From PoT sp049331405 (GTDB lineage Bacteria > Planctomycetota > Planctomycetia > Isosphaerales > Isosphaeraceae): a DNA stretch of 64,000 nt. The stretch spans positions 7,502,001 to 7,566,000 of the forward strand of contig NZ_CP186274.1 in NCBI RefSeq assembly GCF_049331405.1, in the 5' to 3' direction. Under the pieces are notes generated by a model, which searched no databases, was not told the DNA's origin, and worked only from the letters and a program-made list of their open reading frames with translations. A program made the position numbers and the translations under genes. Shown piece by piece: positions 36,969 to 46,364 of the stretch; position 1 is the stretch's first letter; every line of letters begins with the position of its first letter.

Positions 36969-37712
36969 ATGTCATCGGGTATGAAAGTCGTGTGTACCTC
37001 CCGGGAGGTGATGATTCCGGCCCCCGAGAGGACTTTAAGTGGGACGCTGGATTTTACGCCGGATGCGCCAGGTATCGTCCTCTTTGCCCACGGGAACGGG
37101 AGCAGCCGATATAGCCCTCGCAATCGATTCGTCGCGGATTCGCTCCAACGTGTGGGGCTGGGAACCCTGCTCTTCGACCTTCTGGGCGATGACGAGGCCG
37201 AGGATCACCGCAACGTCTTCGATATCGAACGTTTGGCCGGGCGGCTTTTGGCCGCAGCCAACTGGCTGAGCCAACAGCCCGCGACGCGAAGACTCCCCCT
37301 GGTTTACTTCGGTGCCAGCACCGGCGCCGCGGCGGCCCTGGTCGCGGCGGCAATCCGCCCGGACCTAGTGGGTGCCGTCGTCTGCCGCGGTGGCCGTCCC
37401 GATCTGGCGGGTGGACACCTGCGGGACGTAAAGGCTCCTACTCTCTTGATCGTCGGTGGCCGCGACCAGGACGTCCTCGAATTGAATCGCCGGGCCCTGG
37501 TTCTACTCGGCTGTCCAAGCAAGCTCGTCGTGATCCCAGGAGCAACCCATCTGTTCGCCGAACTCGGTGCACTGGAGGAGGTCGCCCGCCTAGCGGGACA
37601 ATGGTTCCTGCGGAACCTCGGCTCCGCTTCTCACCTTCCCTGCGATCAAGCAGGGCGAATCGGCGAGCGAATTCCTCGGTCAAGTCATGATGAGCCATAC
37701 GAAATAATATGA
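36969..37712 (+). CDS. Alpha/beta hydrolase, dienelactone-hydrolase-like
   Basis: 247 aa with AAAGGA upstream. Alpha/beta hydrolase fold: GIVLFAHGNGSSRYS (oxyanion region), nucleophile Ser in YFGASTGAAAAL, Asp in LIVGGRDQDVL and His in GATHLFAE. Homologues are often fused to, or adjacent to, phosphoribosyltransferases, as here (35529). The substrate is unknown. The protein is intact, unlike the esterase gene before it. Residues after about 222 (SASHLPCDQAG) look like read-through into non-family sequence. Confidence 0.85.
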   Translation: MSSGMKVVCTSREVMIPAPERTLSGTLDFTPDAPGIVLFAHGNGSSRYSPRNRFVADSLQRVGLGTLLFDLLGDDEAEDHRNVFDIERLAGRLLAAANWLSQQPATRRLPLVYFGASTGAAAALVAAAIRPDLVGAVVCRGGRPDLAGGHLRDVKAPTLLIVGGRDQDVLELNRRALVLLGCPSKLVVIPGATHLFAELGALEEVARLAGQWFLRNLGSASHLPCDQAGRIGERIPRSSHDEPYEII

Positions 37713-38084
37713 CGAGACGAAGATGCGTCTGAAGGCTCGCCTACGATGGGGATACTCGTGAGTTGGGCTCGCGATGGTCGATGTTTGTCAATCGTATGAC
37801 GGCATATCGAGATTTAAGTCGAGCGATCCCCTCGAGCATCTCGGGACACGGGCGAGAGTCCCCCGGTTCGATGCGACCTCGGGTATTCGGACCTCCTTCG
37901 TGCATGTGGTGTGGCGCCGGATCGCCCGCGTGGGGGTCGGCCACAAACCGACTGACCCATGTCCAAGTCGGCCCCTGAGCGAACTCATCAAATGGTGACT
38001 CTCTCCGAGCGGGCCCGCAACCGACAGGCGAATTTCTCCTGAACCAGGCCCCTAATCGTGTATATTCCGGACCGAGGTAAAGCC
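37713..38084. other. Intergenic region, no gene seen
   Basis: 372 bases between the hydrolase and the eRF1-like gene. Short frames on both strands lack ribosome sites and family character. Confidence 0.4.
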
Positions 38085-39245
38085 ATGATTGCGTCGATAC
38101 CCAAGGATTATCAGGAGTTGTTGGATCGCCCCCGAGGTGCCGGGATGGTGGTGAGTTGCTACGCCGATACATCGGTCGCCCACGGCTTCGAGCACCACTG
38201 GCGCCAGCGACTCAATGCCGAGGCGACCCGGATCCGTGGCCTGCTGCACGGCGAGCCAGCGGTGTTGGAGGAGTTCGATCGTCAGTTGGACACCATCCGA
38301 CGCGCTCTCGAATCCCCCATGGCCCGAAGCAATCGCGGAATGGCCCTCTTCGGCGGCGAGGGTTGGGATGAGGCCCTGGCTTTGGGGTCCGAAGAACCGT
38401 ACCAAGCTCATCTCGTCGTCGATGAGGAACCCTACCTTGTGCCTTTGCTCGCGGCCGACTACCGTCGCCGCGAATACCTCGTTGTGCTGACCGATATCCA
38501 CCGTGGTCGACTCTATGCGGCGACGCCGGGTGAAGCCCGTATCCTTGAGGAACTCGACGAGGAAATTCCTCGGGTGAAGCGCTTGGTCAACATCGCTCGA
38601 CATCGCGAGGACCGGATCCTCCACTACTTGAAGGAACTCGAGCGCCTCGTGGATAAGGCCTGGGGTAACCACCCTTATCAGGGGATTATCCTCCTTGGGC
38701 CGCACGAGGTCCTGGAGAAGTTCCGCAAGACCATCCCGAAGCGACTTGCAGGACGTGTGGTCGAAGAGGCGCCTCATTCCTGGGCGGGAAATCAGCCCGA
38801 GATATGCGACCATGTTCGAGAGGTGGTCGACGCCGCGATCTCGCGACGTCTGGAGCAGATCCTGGCGGAGATCGGCCGACGCCTTGAAGAGGGCTTCGCG
38901 GTGGCAATCGGGCCCCAGGAGGTGGTCGTGGCCATGGCCAACGGACTGGTCCTCGAACTGGTCCTTGGGCCCGATCCGGGGGACGTCGCATCTCGTTGTT
39001 CTGGATGTCGATCCCTCTTCGTCACTCACGAGACGAATTGTCCCTATTGCAAGTCCCCATGTGCCAGAACGAGCCTCTGGCAGGAGATACTTTCGAGGGC
39101 AATGCGGCATGGGGTCGCAGTCCACTTCGCGCCGGCAGAGGCGACAGGGCTTGTCGTCCCCGGCGGGGCGGCGGCGCTACTTGCACGCGACGATCCTCAG
39201 TGGGCGCCGGCTTCGTCCGTTCCGTCCGAGGTGACTGAGGCCTGA
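38085..39245 (+). CDS. eRF1-like (baeRF/Vms1-type) protein with zinc ribbon
   Basis: 386 aa from ATG 38085. The middle region (EYLVVLTDIHRGRLYAATPG), HREDRILHYLKELERLVDKA and the C-terminal GIILLGPHEVLEKFRKTIPK match the bacterial archaeo-eukaryotic release-factor family, relatives of eRF1, Pelota and Vms1 thought to act on stalled ribosomes. A Cys-x2-Cys pair (CSGC) and a second CPYC pair form a zinc ribbon near residues 305-325. No GGQ motif is present. It lies among stress genes; a role in ribosome rescue or hibernation is inference. Confidence 0.7.
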   Translation: MIASIPKDYQELLDRPRGAGMVVSCYADTSVAHGFEHHWRQRLNAEATRIRGLLHGEPAVLEEFDRQLDTIRRALESPMARSNRGMALFGGEGWDEALALGSEEPYQAHLVVDEEPYLVPLLAADYRRREYLVVLTDIHRGRLYAATPGEARILEELDEEIPRVKRLVNIARHREDRILHYLKELERLVDKAWGNHPYQGIILLGPHEVLEKFRKTIPKRLAGRVVEEAPHSWAGNQPEICDHVREVVDAAISRRLEQILAEIGRRLEEGFAVAIGPQEVVVAMANGLVLELVLGPDPGDVASRCSGCRSLFVTHETNCPYCKSPCARTSLWQEILSRAMRHGVAVHFAPAEATGLVVPGGAAALLARDDPQWAPASSVPSEVTEA

Positions 39246-39787
39246 GGGCGGGCCGGCTTCGAGTCACATCCGCATGGCCAGGAGTACGTCAAAGAATAAG
39301 GACTACCGGTTCTAGATGCTGAGGATGTCCTGATCGAAGAGGACTCCCCAGTTCCATCTCGGTTAGCATTCCGCCAGGCTTATGTACGCCTCGATTTATT
39401 ACACCAGTACGTTGAGAGGCCTCGCTCGCCTATGGAGTCCGTAACTTGATCCTGGGTTTCGAGGGTTTATCGGGCAAAGCTCTTCAATGGCCCTTTGAAT
39501 CGGGCATCCCGTGCGTGACGGCACCGTCGCCACCGAATCCTCCGCTCAGTCTCGGCGGTCGTTCATGGTCTGCCCGCGATGGGGTTGCCGCGCTGTCATC
39601 AGTCTCAGGCGGTTCAACGTTCGCGGATGACTCGACGGCTTTGCGGCCGACGATATCGAGAACCGATTCGGCGACGGGAGATGCCCAAGCCGTCTTGTCG
39701 GGCAATCCGTTGCCGACGGCTCCTTTCCTGCAGAGCGGTATCGTCCCGAAAGGTCGGCTTGCCCGGCCGATCACGGATTCTTTAAGG
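39246..39787. other. Intergenic region or uncertain N-terminal extension
   Basis: 542 bases. The downstream ligase frame is open back to a TTG at 39446, but the 114 extra residues are Ser/Pro/Gly-rich without a domain. I treat it as non-coding. Confidence 0.4.
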
Positions 39788-42577
39788 ATGTATCCCATGC
39801 GCAGTGCCTTACGCTGGGCCCTTTGGCTATTCGCCCGCGCGACCATCCCACTCCGATATCGGGTCCGGGTCCACGGATGGGAGCGAATCGAGAATCTGAA
39901 GGGCCCCGTGCTGATCCTACCGAATCACTCGGGATACATTGATCCAATTCTAATTCTTGCATATTTTTACGAAAAGTTCCGGCCGAGGCCATTGCTCTAT
40001 GAGGAGAACTTCCGCAATCCTCTACTTCGCCCACTGGTGGGCCTGGTCCGCGGCTTGCCCATTCCTGAGCTTGAGCGTCCCAGCCAGGAGGCACTTCGTC
40101 GAACCGAATGCGCCGTCAATGAGGTGATCGAGGGGCTCCGTCGTGGCGAGAACTTCGTACTCTGGCCGTCTGGTCGCGTGCAGCGTGACGGCGTGGAACG
40201 ATTGGGTGCCGCTCGTGCACTGACCGACATCCTGAAGTCCGTACCGGAGGCGAATTTGGTCCTCGTGCGGACCCGAGGCGTTTGGGGCAGTTCGTTCTCG
40301 TACGCGAAGACAGGACGCTCGCCAGGGCTAGGCCGGAATTTCCGGAACGGATTCCTATGGCTGGTGGCGAACCTATTCATCCTGATGCCGCGTCGGCGGG
40401 TCGACATCATCGTCGAGCCCATCGATCGAGGTGATTTGCCGGAGCTAGAGCGCGGTTCCGTCAATCGATGGTTCGAGGCTCGGTATAACGTCGAAGGCCC
40501 TGAGCTGCCGTCTTACGCCCCATACCACTTCCTCTTCGGCCCGCGAAGCTATGCGTTCCCGCCCTCGCCGTCGACGGCCGCGCGTGAAATCAATTCCGAT
40601 CAGGTCAAATCGGAAACTCGAGAGGCCGTTGAGGAGATGCTGGCCGATTTGTTGGGCCGACCGCTGACGGGAGACGAACGTCGCCCTGCGACATCCCTCG
40701 ACGACCTCGGACTCGATAGCGTGCAGCGTATGGAATTGGCTCTAGCGGTTGAGCAGCGCTTCGGGTTTTCCGCCGACCCGATGCCCTCTACGATCGGGGA
40801 AGTTCTGCAGCTGGCCCAAGGCCTCATCGAGCCATTGCCGTCGAATCCGGCGCCGTTGGAATGGTTCCGGGTACCATCCGACGAGCGTCCACCCAGGATT
40901 CTGGGAGAAACGATCGCCGAGGCCTTTCTCGCTCGTGCCCTGGCCGACCGGCATGACGTGGCAGCCGCCGACGATCTCTCCGGGGTCGTCTCCTACGAAC
41001 GACTGCTCGTTGGCGCAATCGTGATGGCTCGCCGCTTCGAGCGCTTGCCGACGCAGAACGTCGGGATCCTCTTCCCCGCCTCGGTTGCTTGCGACACGAT
41101 GCTGATCGGGTTGTATCTAGCCGGAAAGCTCCCGGTCCTACTCAACTGGACGACGGGGCCTGCGAACCTCAACCATGCCGTCCGGCTGACCGGGATTACG
41201 GATGTGATCACGTCGCGCCGGCTACGTGACCGAATTGGACTCGCCATCGACGGTGTCCGGCTCCTCGACGTGGAGGATTTGAGTGGCCAGGTCGGATGGC
41301 TGGAACGGATACGTACGCTCATGGAAGTGCGGTTGCTGCCCAGCCGAATTCGCGGACGAGTTCCGCGGCCTCAGCCTGACGCCCCGGCGGCGATCCTCTT
41401 CACATCGGGTTCGGAAAAGGCGCCGAAGGCCGTTCCATTGACACACCGAAATATCATAGCCGATCATCGGGGGGCCCTTGCGCAGCTCCAGCCGACGCGC
41501 AGTGACTCACTGCTCGGCTTCCTGCCGATGTTCCACAGCTTCGGATTCACGGTGACGGGGCTACTCCCCTTGCTCGGGGGTATTCGGGTTGTGCACCGCC
41601 CCGACCCGACGGCTTCCGCTGCCCTGGCCCGCAAGGTCGGCACCTACCGGCCCAGCTTCGTCATCGGGACGTCCACATTTATCGAACACCTATTCGACCG
41701 CGCCCGGCCTGGCGAACTGGACTCCTTGAGGGTCGTCCTCGTAGGCGCGGAAAAGTGCCCTCCAGCTCTGTTCGAGAAGGCCCGGCGTGTCGTCCCGAAG
41801 GCCCATCTACTGGAAGGGTATGGTGTCACGGAGTGCTCACCAGTAGTCGCCGTGAGCCGGCCTGGGGCCAACCGGCCCGGTACCGTTGGCCAGCCAATGC
41901 CGGGCGTTGAGGTGTGCGTGGTTGCCCTCGATACCGGCGATCCACTGTCGGCGGGGGCGATGGGAATGCTCCTGGTCAGCGGCCCGACCGTATTCCCAGG
42001 CTATCTCGGGGACGAGTCGTCGCCGTTCGTGGAGCGCCAAGGGAAGCGTTGGTATGTCACCGGCGACCTTGCAAGCATCGACCCGGACGGTTTCATCCGC
42101 TTCCGCGGCAGGCTGAAGCGTTTCCTGAAATCCGGCGGAGAGATGATCTCGCTCCCCGCCTTGGAAGAGCCTTTCGCCCTCCAATATCCGCCGGACGAGA
42201 ACGGCCATCGAGTCGCGGTCGAAGGGATTGAGACTGAGGACGGCCGGAAGATCGTCCTGTTCACCACCGAGTCCATAACCCTCAAAGAGGCCAACGCCCG
42301 ACTGATGGACGCTGGACTTCGCGGAGTGATGCGGCTAGACGAGGTGCGTCGGGTTGAGGGAATTCCCGTGCTCGGTTCGGGCAAGATCGACTACCACCGA
42401 CTGCGTGACATGATCGAAGACCCGACGCATGCCAGGATGCCGTCCGTTCGAGTCGCCATGCACGGGGCGTGCCAGCCTGTCGCGGATATAAAACCGGATC
42501 ACGAGGATTGCATCAAGGAAACAGAAGTCGACGTATGCGTTGGTGATAATCCTGGTGAGGCGAATAAAAGTGGTTAG
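39788..42577 (+). CDS. Acyltransferase-ACP-AMP-dependent ligase fusion (Aas-like)
   Basis: About 929 aa from ATG 39788 (an ATG three codons later is also possible). Three modules: a PlsC-type acyltransferase (about 1-240) with NHSGYIDP, the HX4D motif, and FVLWPSGRVQRDG; an acyl-carrier domain (about 280-355) with LDDLGLDSVQRM, whose Ser receives phosphopantetheine; and an AMP-dependent acyl-CoA/ACP synthetase (about 360-900) with ILFTSGSEKAPKAVPLTHRN, LLEGYGVTECSP and WYVTGDLASID. The likely role is re-acylation of lysophospholipids or remodelling of membrane lipids. An internal ACP is a departure from E. coli Aas. The C-terminal 40 residues look unstructured. Confidence 0.87.
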   Translation: MYPMRSALRWALWLFARATIPLRYRVRVHGWERIENLKGPVLILPNHSGYIDPILILAYFYEKFRPRPLLYEENFRNPLLRPLVGLVRGLPIPELERPSQEALRRTECAVNEVIEGLRRGENFVLWPSGRVQRDGVERLGAARALTDILKSVPEANLVLVRTRGVWGSSFSYAKTGRSPGLGRNFRNGFLWLVANLFILMPRRRVDIIVEPIDRGDLPELERGSVNRWFEARYNVEGPELPSYAPYHFLFGPRSYAFPPSPSTAAREINSDQVKSETREAVEEMLADLLGRPLTGDERRPATSLDDLGLDSVQRMELALAVEQRFGFSADPMPSTIGEVLQLAQGLIEPLPSNPAPLEWFRVPSDERPPRILGETIAEAFLARALADRHDVAAADDLSGVVSYERLLVGAIVMARRFERLPTQNVGILFPASVACDTMLIGLYLAGKLPVLLNWTTGPANLNHAVRLTGITDVITSRRLRDRIGLAIDGVRLLDVEDLSGQVGWLERIRTLMEVRLLPSRIRGRVPRPQPDAPAAILFTSGSEKAPKAVPLTHRNIIADHRGALAQLQPTRSDSLLGFLPMFHSFGFTVTGLLPLLGGIRVVHRPDPTASAALARKVGTYRPSFVIGTSTFIEHLFDRARPGELDSLRVVLVGAEKCPPALFEKARRVVPKAHLLEGYGVTECSPVVAVSRPGANRPGTVGQPMPGVEVCVVALDTGDPLSAGAMGMLLVSGPTVFPGYLGDESSPFVERQGKRWYVTGDLASIDPDGFIRFRGRLKRFLKSGGEMISLPALEEPFALQYPPDENGHRVAVEGIETEDGRKIVLFTTESITLKEANARLMDAGLRGVMRLDEVRRVEGIPVLGSGKIDYHRLRDMIEDPTHARMPSVRVAMHGACQPVADIKPDHEDCIKETEVDVCVGDNPGEANKSG

Positions 42578-42699
42578 CGAAGACGCCGGGATAGAACCGT
42601 TCCTCGATGACGCTGCCGCTCACAGGTCTGTATGATGCAGTCGAGTTGAGGATTGAATACATTTATAGTTAAACATATTAAATATTTGCCTATGAGATT
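42578..42699. other. AT-rich spacer
   Basis: Contains a markedly AT-rich run at about 42655-42695, unlike its surroundings. No gene. Confidence 0.4.
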
Positions 42700-42996
42700 A
42701 TCGAGTTCGCAGGAGTGCTGGAGGGCTTGATCCAAGTCGCGCGCCGTGCGTCGGAGTAACGGCAGCCCGGACTGGGACGTCAGGTTATCGATGTTGAATC
42801 GTCGATCGCACGCGAGGAAGACCGGATCGAGCAGGGGTGCATCCGGCTCCTCAAATTCTCGACACCAGTTGTAGGCGACTTGAGGATCGTGGTCGTCGCG
42901 TTGAAGATCAAAAACGCTCCGGGGCGGATTGCCGACCTGGCCGTCGACGAGGAAGCAAGATCCGCGGACAGAAGCCCACGGGTTTTCTGGATCTGA
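42700..42996 (+). pseudogene. phoU: phoU remnant
   Basis: One frame reads LEGLIQVARRASE, a stop (TAA at 42757), then GRQVIDVESSIAREEDRIEQ, RLLKFSTPVVGDLRIVVVAL and KIKNAPGRIADLAVDEEA before a stop at 42994. This is the first helical repeat of PhoU, the phosphate-uptake regulator (compare the family pattern GDLR.V..ALKI...LERIGDLAVNIAE). The nonsense codon and missing second half show decay. About 215 nt to its right lies the ISAs1-type element. Confidence 0.75.
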
Positions 42997-43211
42997 TCGA
43001 GCTACGGGAAATGGAAATCTCCGACCACCAGTCCGGGAGGAAGTTGAGCTCGCTCAAGGCCGTTGCGTCCCAGGCCCTAGTAGAAGAACGCTTTGGATAA
43101 TGGCAGACCGGTGGGTAATAACGCGAGCATGTCGCCTTCCGGCAGCCTTGATGTTTCCGAAATTTCAGATCGGCGTGGGGACGGCAATGTGCCGTCCCCC
43201 TACCCTTCCCG

Positions 43212-44471
43212 CAGGGCGATTGCACCATAAGTTACTTCGAGAATAGCACTTGCTCGAGATAAGCATCGCTCGTCGCCGCTATCAATCTCTTGCCCTTCAA
43301 TCCGATCTTCTCCGACTTGTTGTTCTTCAGTAGGCTCAACGCCGTCCGACGCAACGCGCTGAAGTTCGCGTCCGCGTGGCCTCGCCGCAGACGGCTCTGG
43401 TCCTCGCCGAACGTCACGTCCAGCGACCAATGGCAGCTGTTCTCGATCGACCAATGGCCCCGCACCGCCGCAGCGAACCCCTTCGCGTCAAGGTCGCGGC
43501 TCGTGATGTAATAGCGCACGTCGCCGCTGGGCTTGCCGCCACGCGTCCCCTCGCCGATCGCCACGCCGATCCGCCTCAGCCCCGGCCAGCGGCCACGGTC
43601 GGCCAGGGCCTCCGGGGCGTCGCAGATCAGGTACGTCCTCGTCTCCTTCCGCCCGTGACCCTTCTCGCTCGACTCGTGCTCGCCCGCCGCCACCTTCGCG
43701 AAGCCGTCCTCCACGTGCTTCAGGAAGAACTCCTCGATCGCCGCGTGCAGCGTCGGCTGGTTCCCCTTCACCGCCAGCACGTAGTCGGCCCCGCCGGCCA
43801 CGATGGCGCCTGCGATCTCCGTCTGGCAGCCCATCGCGTCGATCGTCACCAGGGCCCCGGAGATCTCCAGCATCTGCAGGAGGACGGGGATCGCCGTGAT
43901 CTCGTTGCTCTTGGCGTCGGTGACCACCTGGCCCAGGCTGACGTGGTTGGCCGTGGCCCAGGCGCTGACCATGTGGATGGCCGACTTGCCCGTGCCCTTG
44001 TCGAAGCTGCGCTCGGCGCGCCTTGCCGTCGATGGCGACGACCTGGCCGGCGGTGATCTCGTGGAGGGCCGTGATCCAATTCAGCAGGCACTTCTCGAAC
44101 TCGGCGGGCCTGATGGCGGCGAGGACGGCGTTGAAGCGGTCGTGCGAGGGGATGCCGCTGTCGAGGTCGAGGAACCTGGCGAGCCAGTCGCGCTTGTGCC
44201 GTGCCCAGGCGGCGATGGAGACGAAGTCGTCGGCTCCCGCGATGACGGCGCAGACGGCGATGGCGACGATGTTGACGAGCGGGTAGATGACCCGGCCTCG
44301 GCGCGGTTCGGTGAGCTCGGAGAAGTGTCGCTGGATCTGAGCGGACTTGGCCCGAGCCATGATGGATGCCCGTCGAGCATGGGCGTCTCGCGCCCCGGGC
44401 TCTTGCCCGGGCCGTCGCGATCCGCCATGCTCCAGTTATCACATATTACCCAGGGTGGCGCAATCGCCCTG
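43212..44471 (-). mobile_element. ISAs1-family insertion sequence, copy 1 (1260 bp)
   Basis: Terminal inverted repeat CAGGGCGATTGC. A perfect 10-bp target duplication ACCCTTCCCG is at 43202-43211 and 44472-44481. It lies 22 nt beyond the hsp20 stop. An equal-length copy in opposite orientation is at 58027-59286. Confidence 0.93.
43232..44360 (-). pseudogene. ISAs1-family transposase, reading frame broken after the first catalytic Asp
   Basis: The N-terminal frame (from ATG 44360) carries RHFSELTEPRRGRVIYPL, the DDE_Tnp_1-associated domain, up to VVAIDGK. The rest (VSAWATANHVSLGQVVTDAK, VTIDAMGCQTEIA, RGHWSIENSCHWSLDV) is in the +1 frame to the stop at 43232. The first Asp of the DDE triad is in frame 0 and the second Asp and Glu are in frame +1, so an active enzyme needs recoding at 44009-44024. 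The other copy has the same break. Confidence 0.85.
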
Positions 44472-44493
44472 ACCCTTCCCGGATTCGCGATAG

Positions 44494-45078
44494 CTATTTC
44501 TTCTCCCGGATCTCGATCCGGCGGGTCTCCAGTGACGTGGGCCGAGATACGGGTATTGAGACGGTGAGTACCCCATTTTGGAGCTCGGCCGTCGACTTGG
44601 TGGCGTCCGCCCCCTCGGGTAACGGTAAAGATCGATAGAAATTGCCGTAGTCGCATTCGCTGTAAGTGTACGCCGTTTGTTCTCCCCTTGCCCCGTGCTT
44701 ACGCTCGCCGCGAATCACGAGATTGTCGCTCGTGTGGAGCACCTGAATATCGTCCTTCTCGATCCCAGGGAGGTCGGCGCGGACCAGGAGTAGGCCGTCC
44801 TTTTCGCTGACTTCGATGCATGGCGACCAATCGGCCGGGATCAATCCCACTTCGCGGCGGAAGAGTTCTCGGCCTCGACCCACGAAGCCCGGCAACCGAA
44901 CCCCAGAATTCTCGAAGAGGCGATCCATTTCCCGGGCGAATTGCCGAAGTAAGATGGGAGCGCCGCCCTCATCGGTTAATGGTGTGGACACAGCTTGACG
45001 CGGTCCGTCTGCCTTTTCCGGCAGCGGGCTCTTGATGTCGCATGTAGTCTGAGCAGGCATTTCTTTCACTTCCGCCAT
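44494..45078 (-). CDS. Hsp20/alpha-crystallin small heat-shock protein, second copy
   Basis: 194 aa from ATG 45078; residues upstream to 45180 were rejected. The alpha-crystallin domain (about 85-185) reads WSPCIEVSEKDGLLLVRADL, GIEKDDIQVLHTSDNLVIRG, YSECDYGNFYRSLPLPEGAD and GVLTVSIPVSRP. It shares most of its layout with the Hsp20 at 33038, including the MDR(L/M)FE helix in the N-terminal arm. It lies behind RNA element C and an ECF-type promoter; the ECF sigma gene is the next gene upstream. Its 3' end abuts the insertion sequence. Confidence 0.92.
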   Translation of the reverse strand: MAEVKEMPAQTTCDIKSPLPEKADGPRQAVSTPLTDEGGAPILLRQFAREMDRLFENSGVRLPGFVGRGRELFRREVGLIPADWSPCIEVSEKDGLLLVRADLPGIEKDDIQVLHTSDNLVIRGERKHGARGEQTAYTYSECDYGNFYRSLPLPEGADATKSTAELQNGVLTVSIPVSRPTSLETRRIEIREKK

Positions 45079-45204
45079 GATTGGTTCCTCAACAGTTCCT
45101 GTAGGACTTTGCCCGTTGTAGGGCAGATACGTCCTGACCTGGCTAACTGCAGCGATAGAAATTCGAAACCGTCGAAGCATTCACGCCGCCATCGGCAACC
45201 GAAG

Positions 45205-45277
45205 AAAGCCCCGGTCGTACGGGAATCCGTACGCGGGGCTTTCATAGCCGATTCGCCATCGCCCGTCTCGAGCAATG
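45205..45277 (-). ncRNA. Stress-island structured RNA, copy C (hsp20 leader)
   Basis: On the minus strand: CATTGC (45277-45272) pairs with GCGATG (45262-45257) around the loop TCGAGACGG, with one G-U pair. GGCTATGA is at 45249-45242. The second hairpin pairs AAAGCCCCG (45242-45234) with CGGGGCTTT (45213-45205) over a GTACGG/CCGTAC helix, then CTTCGG. The hsp20 start is 127 nt further on. Confidence 0.75.
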
Positions 45278-45291
45278 CGCTTCATCTGGAG

Positions 45292-45321
45292 TCTAGAACG
45301 CATCGCACCGGAGAAAAGTTC
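45292..45321 (-). promoter_or_regulatory. ECF-sigma-type promoter of RNA element C/hsp20
   Basis: On the minus strand GAACTT (45321-45316), a 16-nt spacer, and GTTCTAGA (45299-45292). Same -35, spacer and -10 as the promoter at 32715-32744; the -10 ends 15 nt before the hairpin. Confidence 0.65.
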
Positions 45322-45390
45322 GCGGCATTCTCGATGCCATGATCATTTTCTCATCCTGTACGCAACGGCGACCGTGAGAAATGCAGGATC

Positions 45391-46107
45391 TTATTTACGA
45401 TTGAGCATGACTCGTAGCTTTGCAATGGCACCGTGCATCCTCGATTTGACCGTGCCGAGCGGGATATCGAGCACATCGGCGATCTCGTCATAACGTAGAC
45501 CTTCGTAGTAGGCCAAGCTGACCACCTGACTGAACCACTCCGGCAGGTTGGCCACGCATTGTTCGAGGTGTTCGAAGCGTTCCTTCTGCTCGAGTCTCTC
45601 GTGCGGATCCGCCTCACCGCCTTCCAGGTTTTCTGCCAGGCTCCCGGGTTCTCGGGACGTGATTGTTGCGTCGAGGCGAATACTCGGGAGTCGTCGCGAA
45701 CGTCTCATGGCATCCACGGCGCGATGAGCGGCAATCGAGTAGAGCCAGGGCCGAGCCGACCAACCGTCCTGGTAGAGGTCGCACTTGGCGTGGACCTGGA
45801 GGAACGTGTCCTGAAGCACATCCTCGGCCATGGAAACATCCCCGACGCATCTCGCCAGATATCCGAGCAGTCGCCCGGAATGCCGGCGCACGATCTCGGC
45901 GAAGTCGTCTGGGAGTCGCTGATCGCGATAACGGCCGATGAGTTCGCCGTCGCTCACCTTTTCGACCCCTGTAGGGCCTTCAAGCAAAGGGTCCTGAGTC
46001 TCAAGAGGGATTTTATTTTGCAGATGAAGAGAACGTTTCTTTTTCCGAATCGCTATTCCGGCGTCGATTCCCCGAGCCGGGCTCGGAGCTTGAAGTGTTG
46101 CTGGCAT
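45391..46107 (-). CDS. ECF-family RNA polymerase sigma factor
   Basis: 238 aa from ATG 46107 (GAGGAC upstream). Region 2 (about 75-145): FAEIVRRHSGRLLGYLARCV, AEDVLQDTFLQVH and WLYSIAAHRAVDAMRR. Region 4 (about 180-235): LPEWFSQVVSLAYYEGLRYD and EIADVLDIPLGTVKSRMHGA. A basic N-terminal extension of about 60 residues precedes region 2. No anti-sigma factor gene is adjacent. Being placed next to hsp20 and the ECF-type promoter at 45292 suggests that it could read that promoter and the twin at 32715. Confidence 0.9.
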   Translation of the reverse strand: MPATLQAPSPARGIDAGIAIRKKKRSLHLQNKIPLETQDPLLEGPTGVEKVSDGELIGRYRDQRLPDDFAEIVRRHSGRLLGYLARCVGDVSMAEDVLQDTFLQVHAKCDLYQDGWSARPWLYSIAAHRAVDAMRRSRRLPSIRLDATITSREPGSLAENLEGGEADPHERLEQKERFEHLEQCVANLPEWFSQVVSLAYYEGLRYDEIADVLDIPLGTVKSRMHGAIAKLRVMLNRK

Positions 46108-46364
46108 AGAAAAGTCCTCATTCCTGAAGTCGTACAATCGTGTGGCATCGAGATTGACGCTTGACGGCCTCGACTCCGCTCCCCATTGTTTGGCCGGACG
46201 CTCTCGTGATCGATCATCAGTCCAATCGGTTGTGAACTATGATCCTGCTGAGCCACGCAAAGGGACATGGATAGTATTTTAGAAATCATAAATTGATTGA
46301 ATAAAATAATTACGAATATTGAATAAATATATTAAGAGTTCATGCGATACTGTTGGGATTCGCT
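46108..46364. other. AT-rich spacer upstream of the sigma gene
   Basis: 257 bases with a strongly AT-rich tract at about 46275-46345 next to the mgtA remnant. It may hold the sigma promoter; no clear hexamers were assigned. Confidence 0.4.

Noticed and set aside
43376..44056. A 226-residue plus-strand ORF inside the ISAs1 copy, repeated in copy 2
   Set aside because: It is the antisense of the transposase codons, as expected for GC-rich coding sequence.
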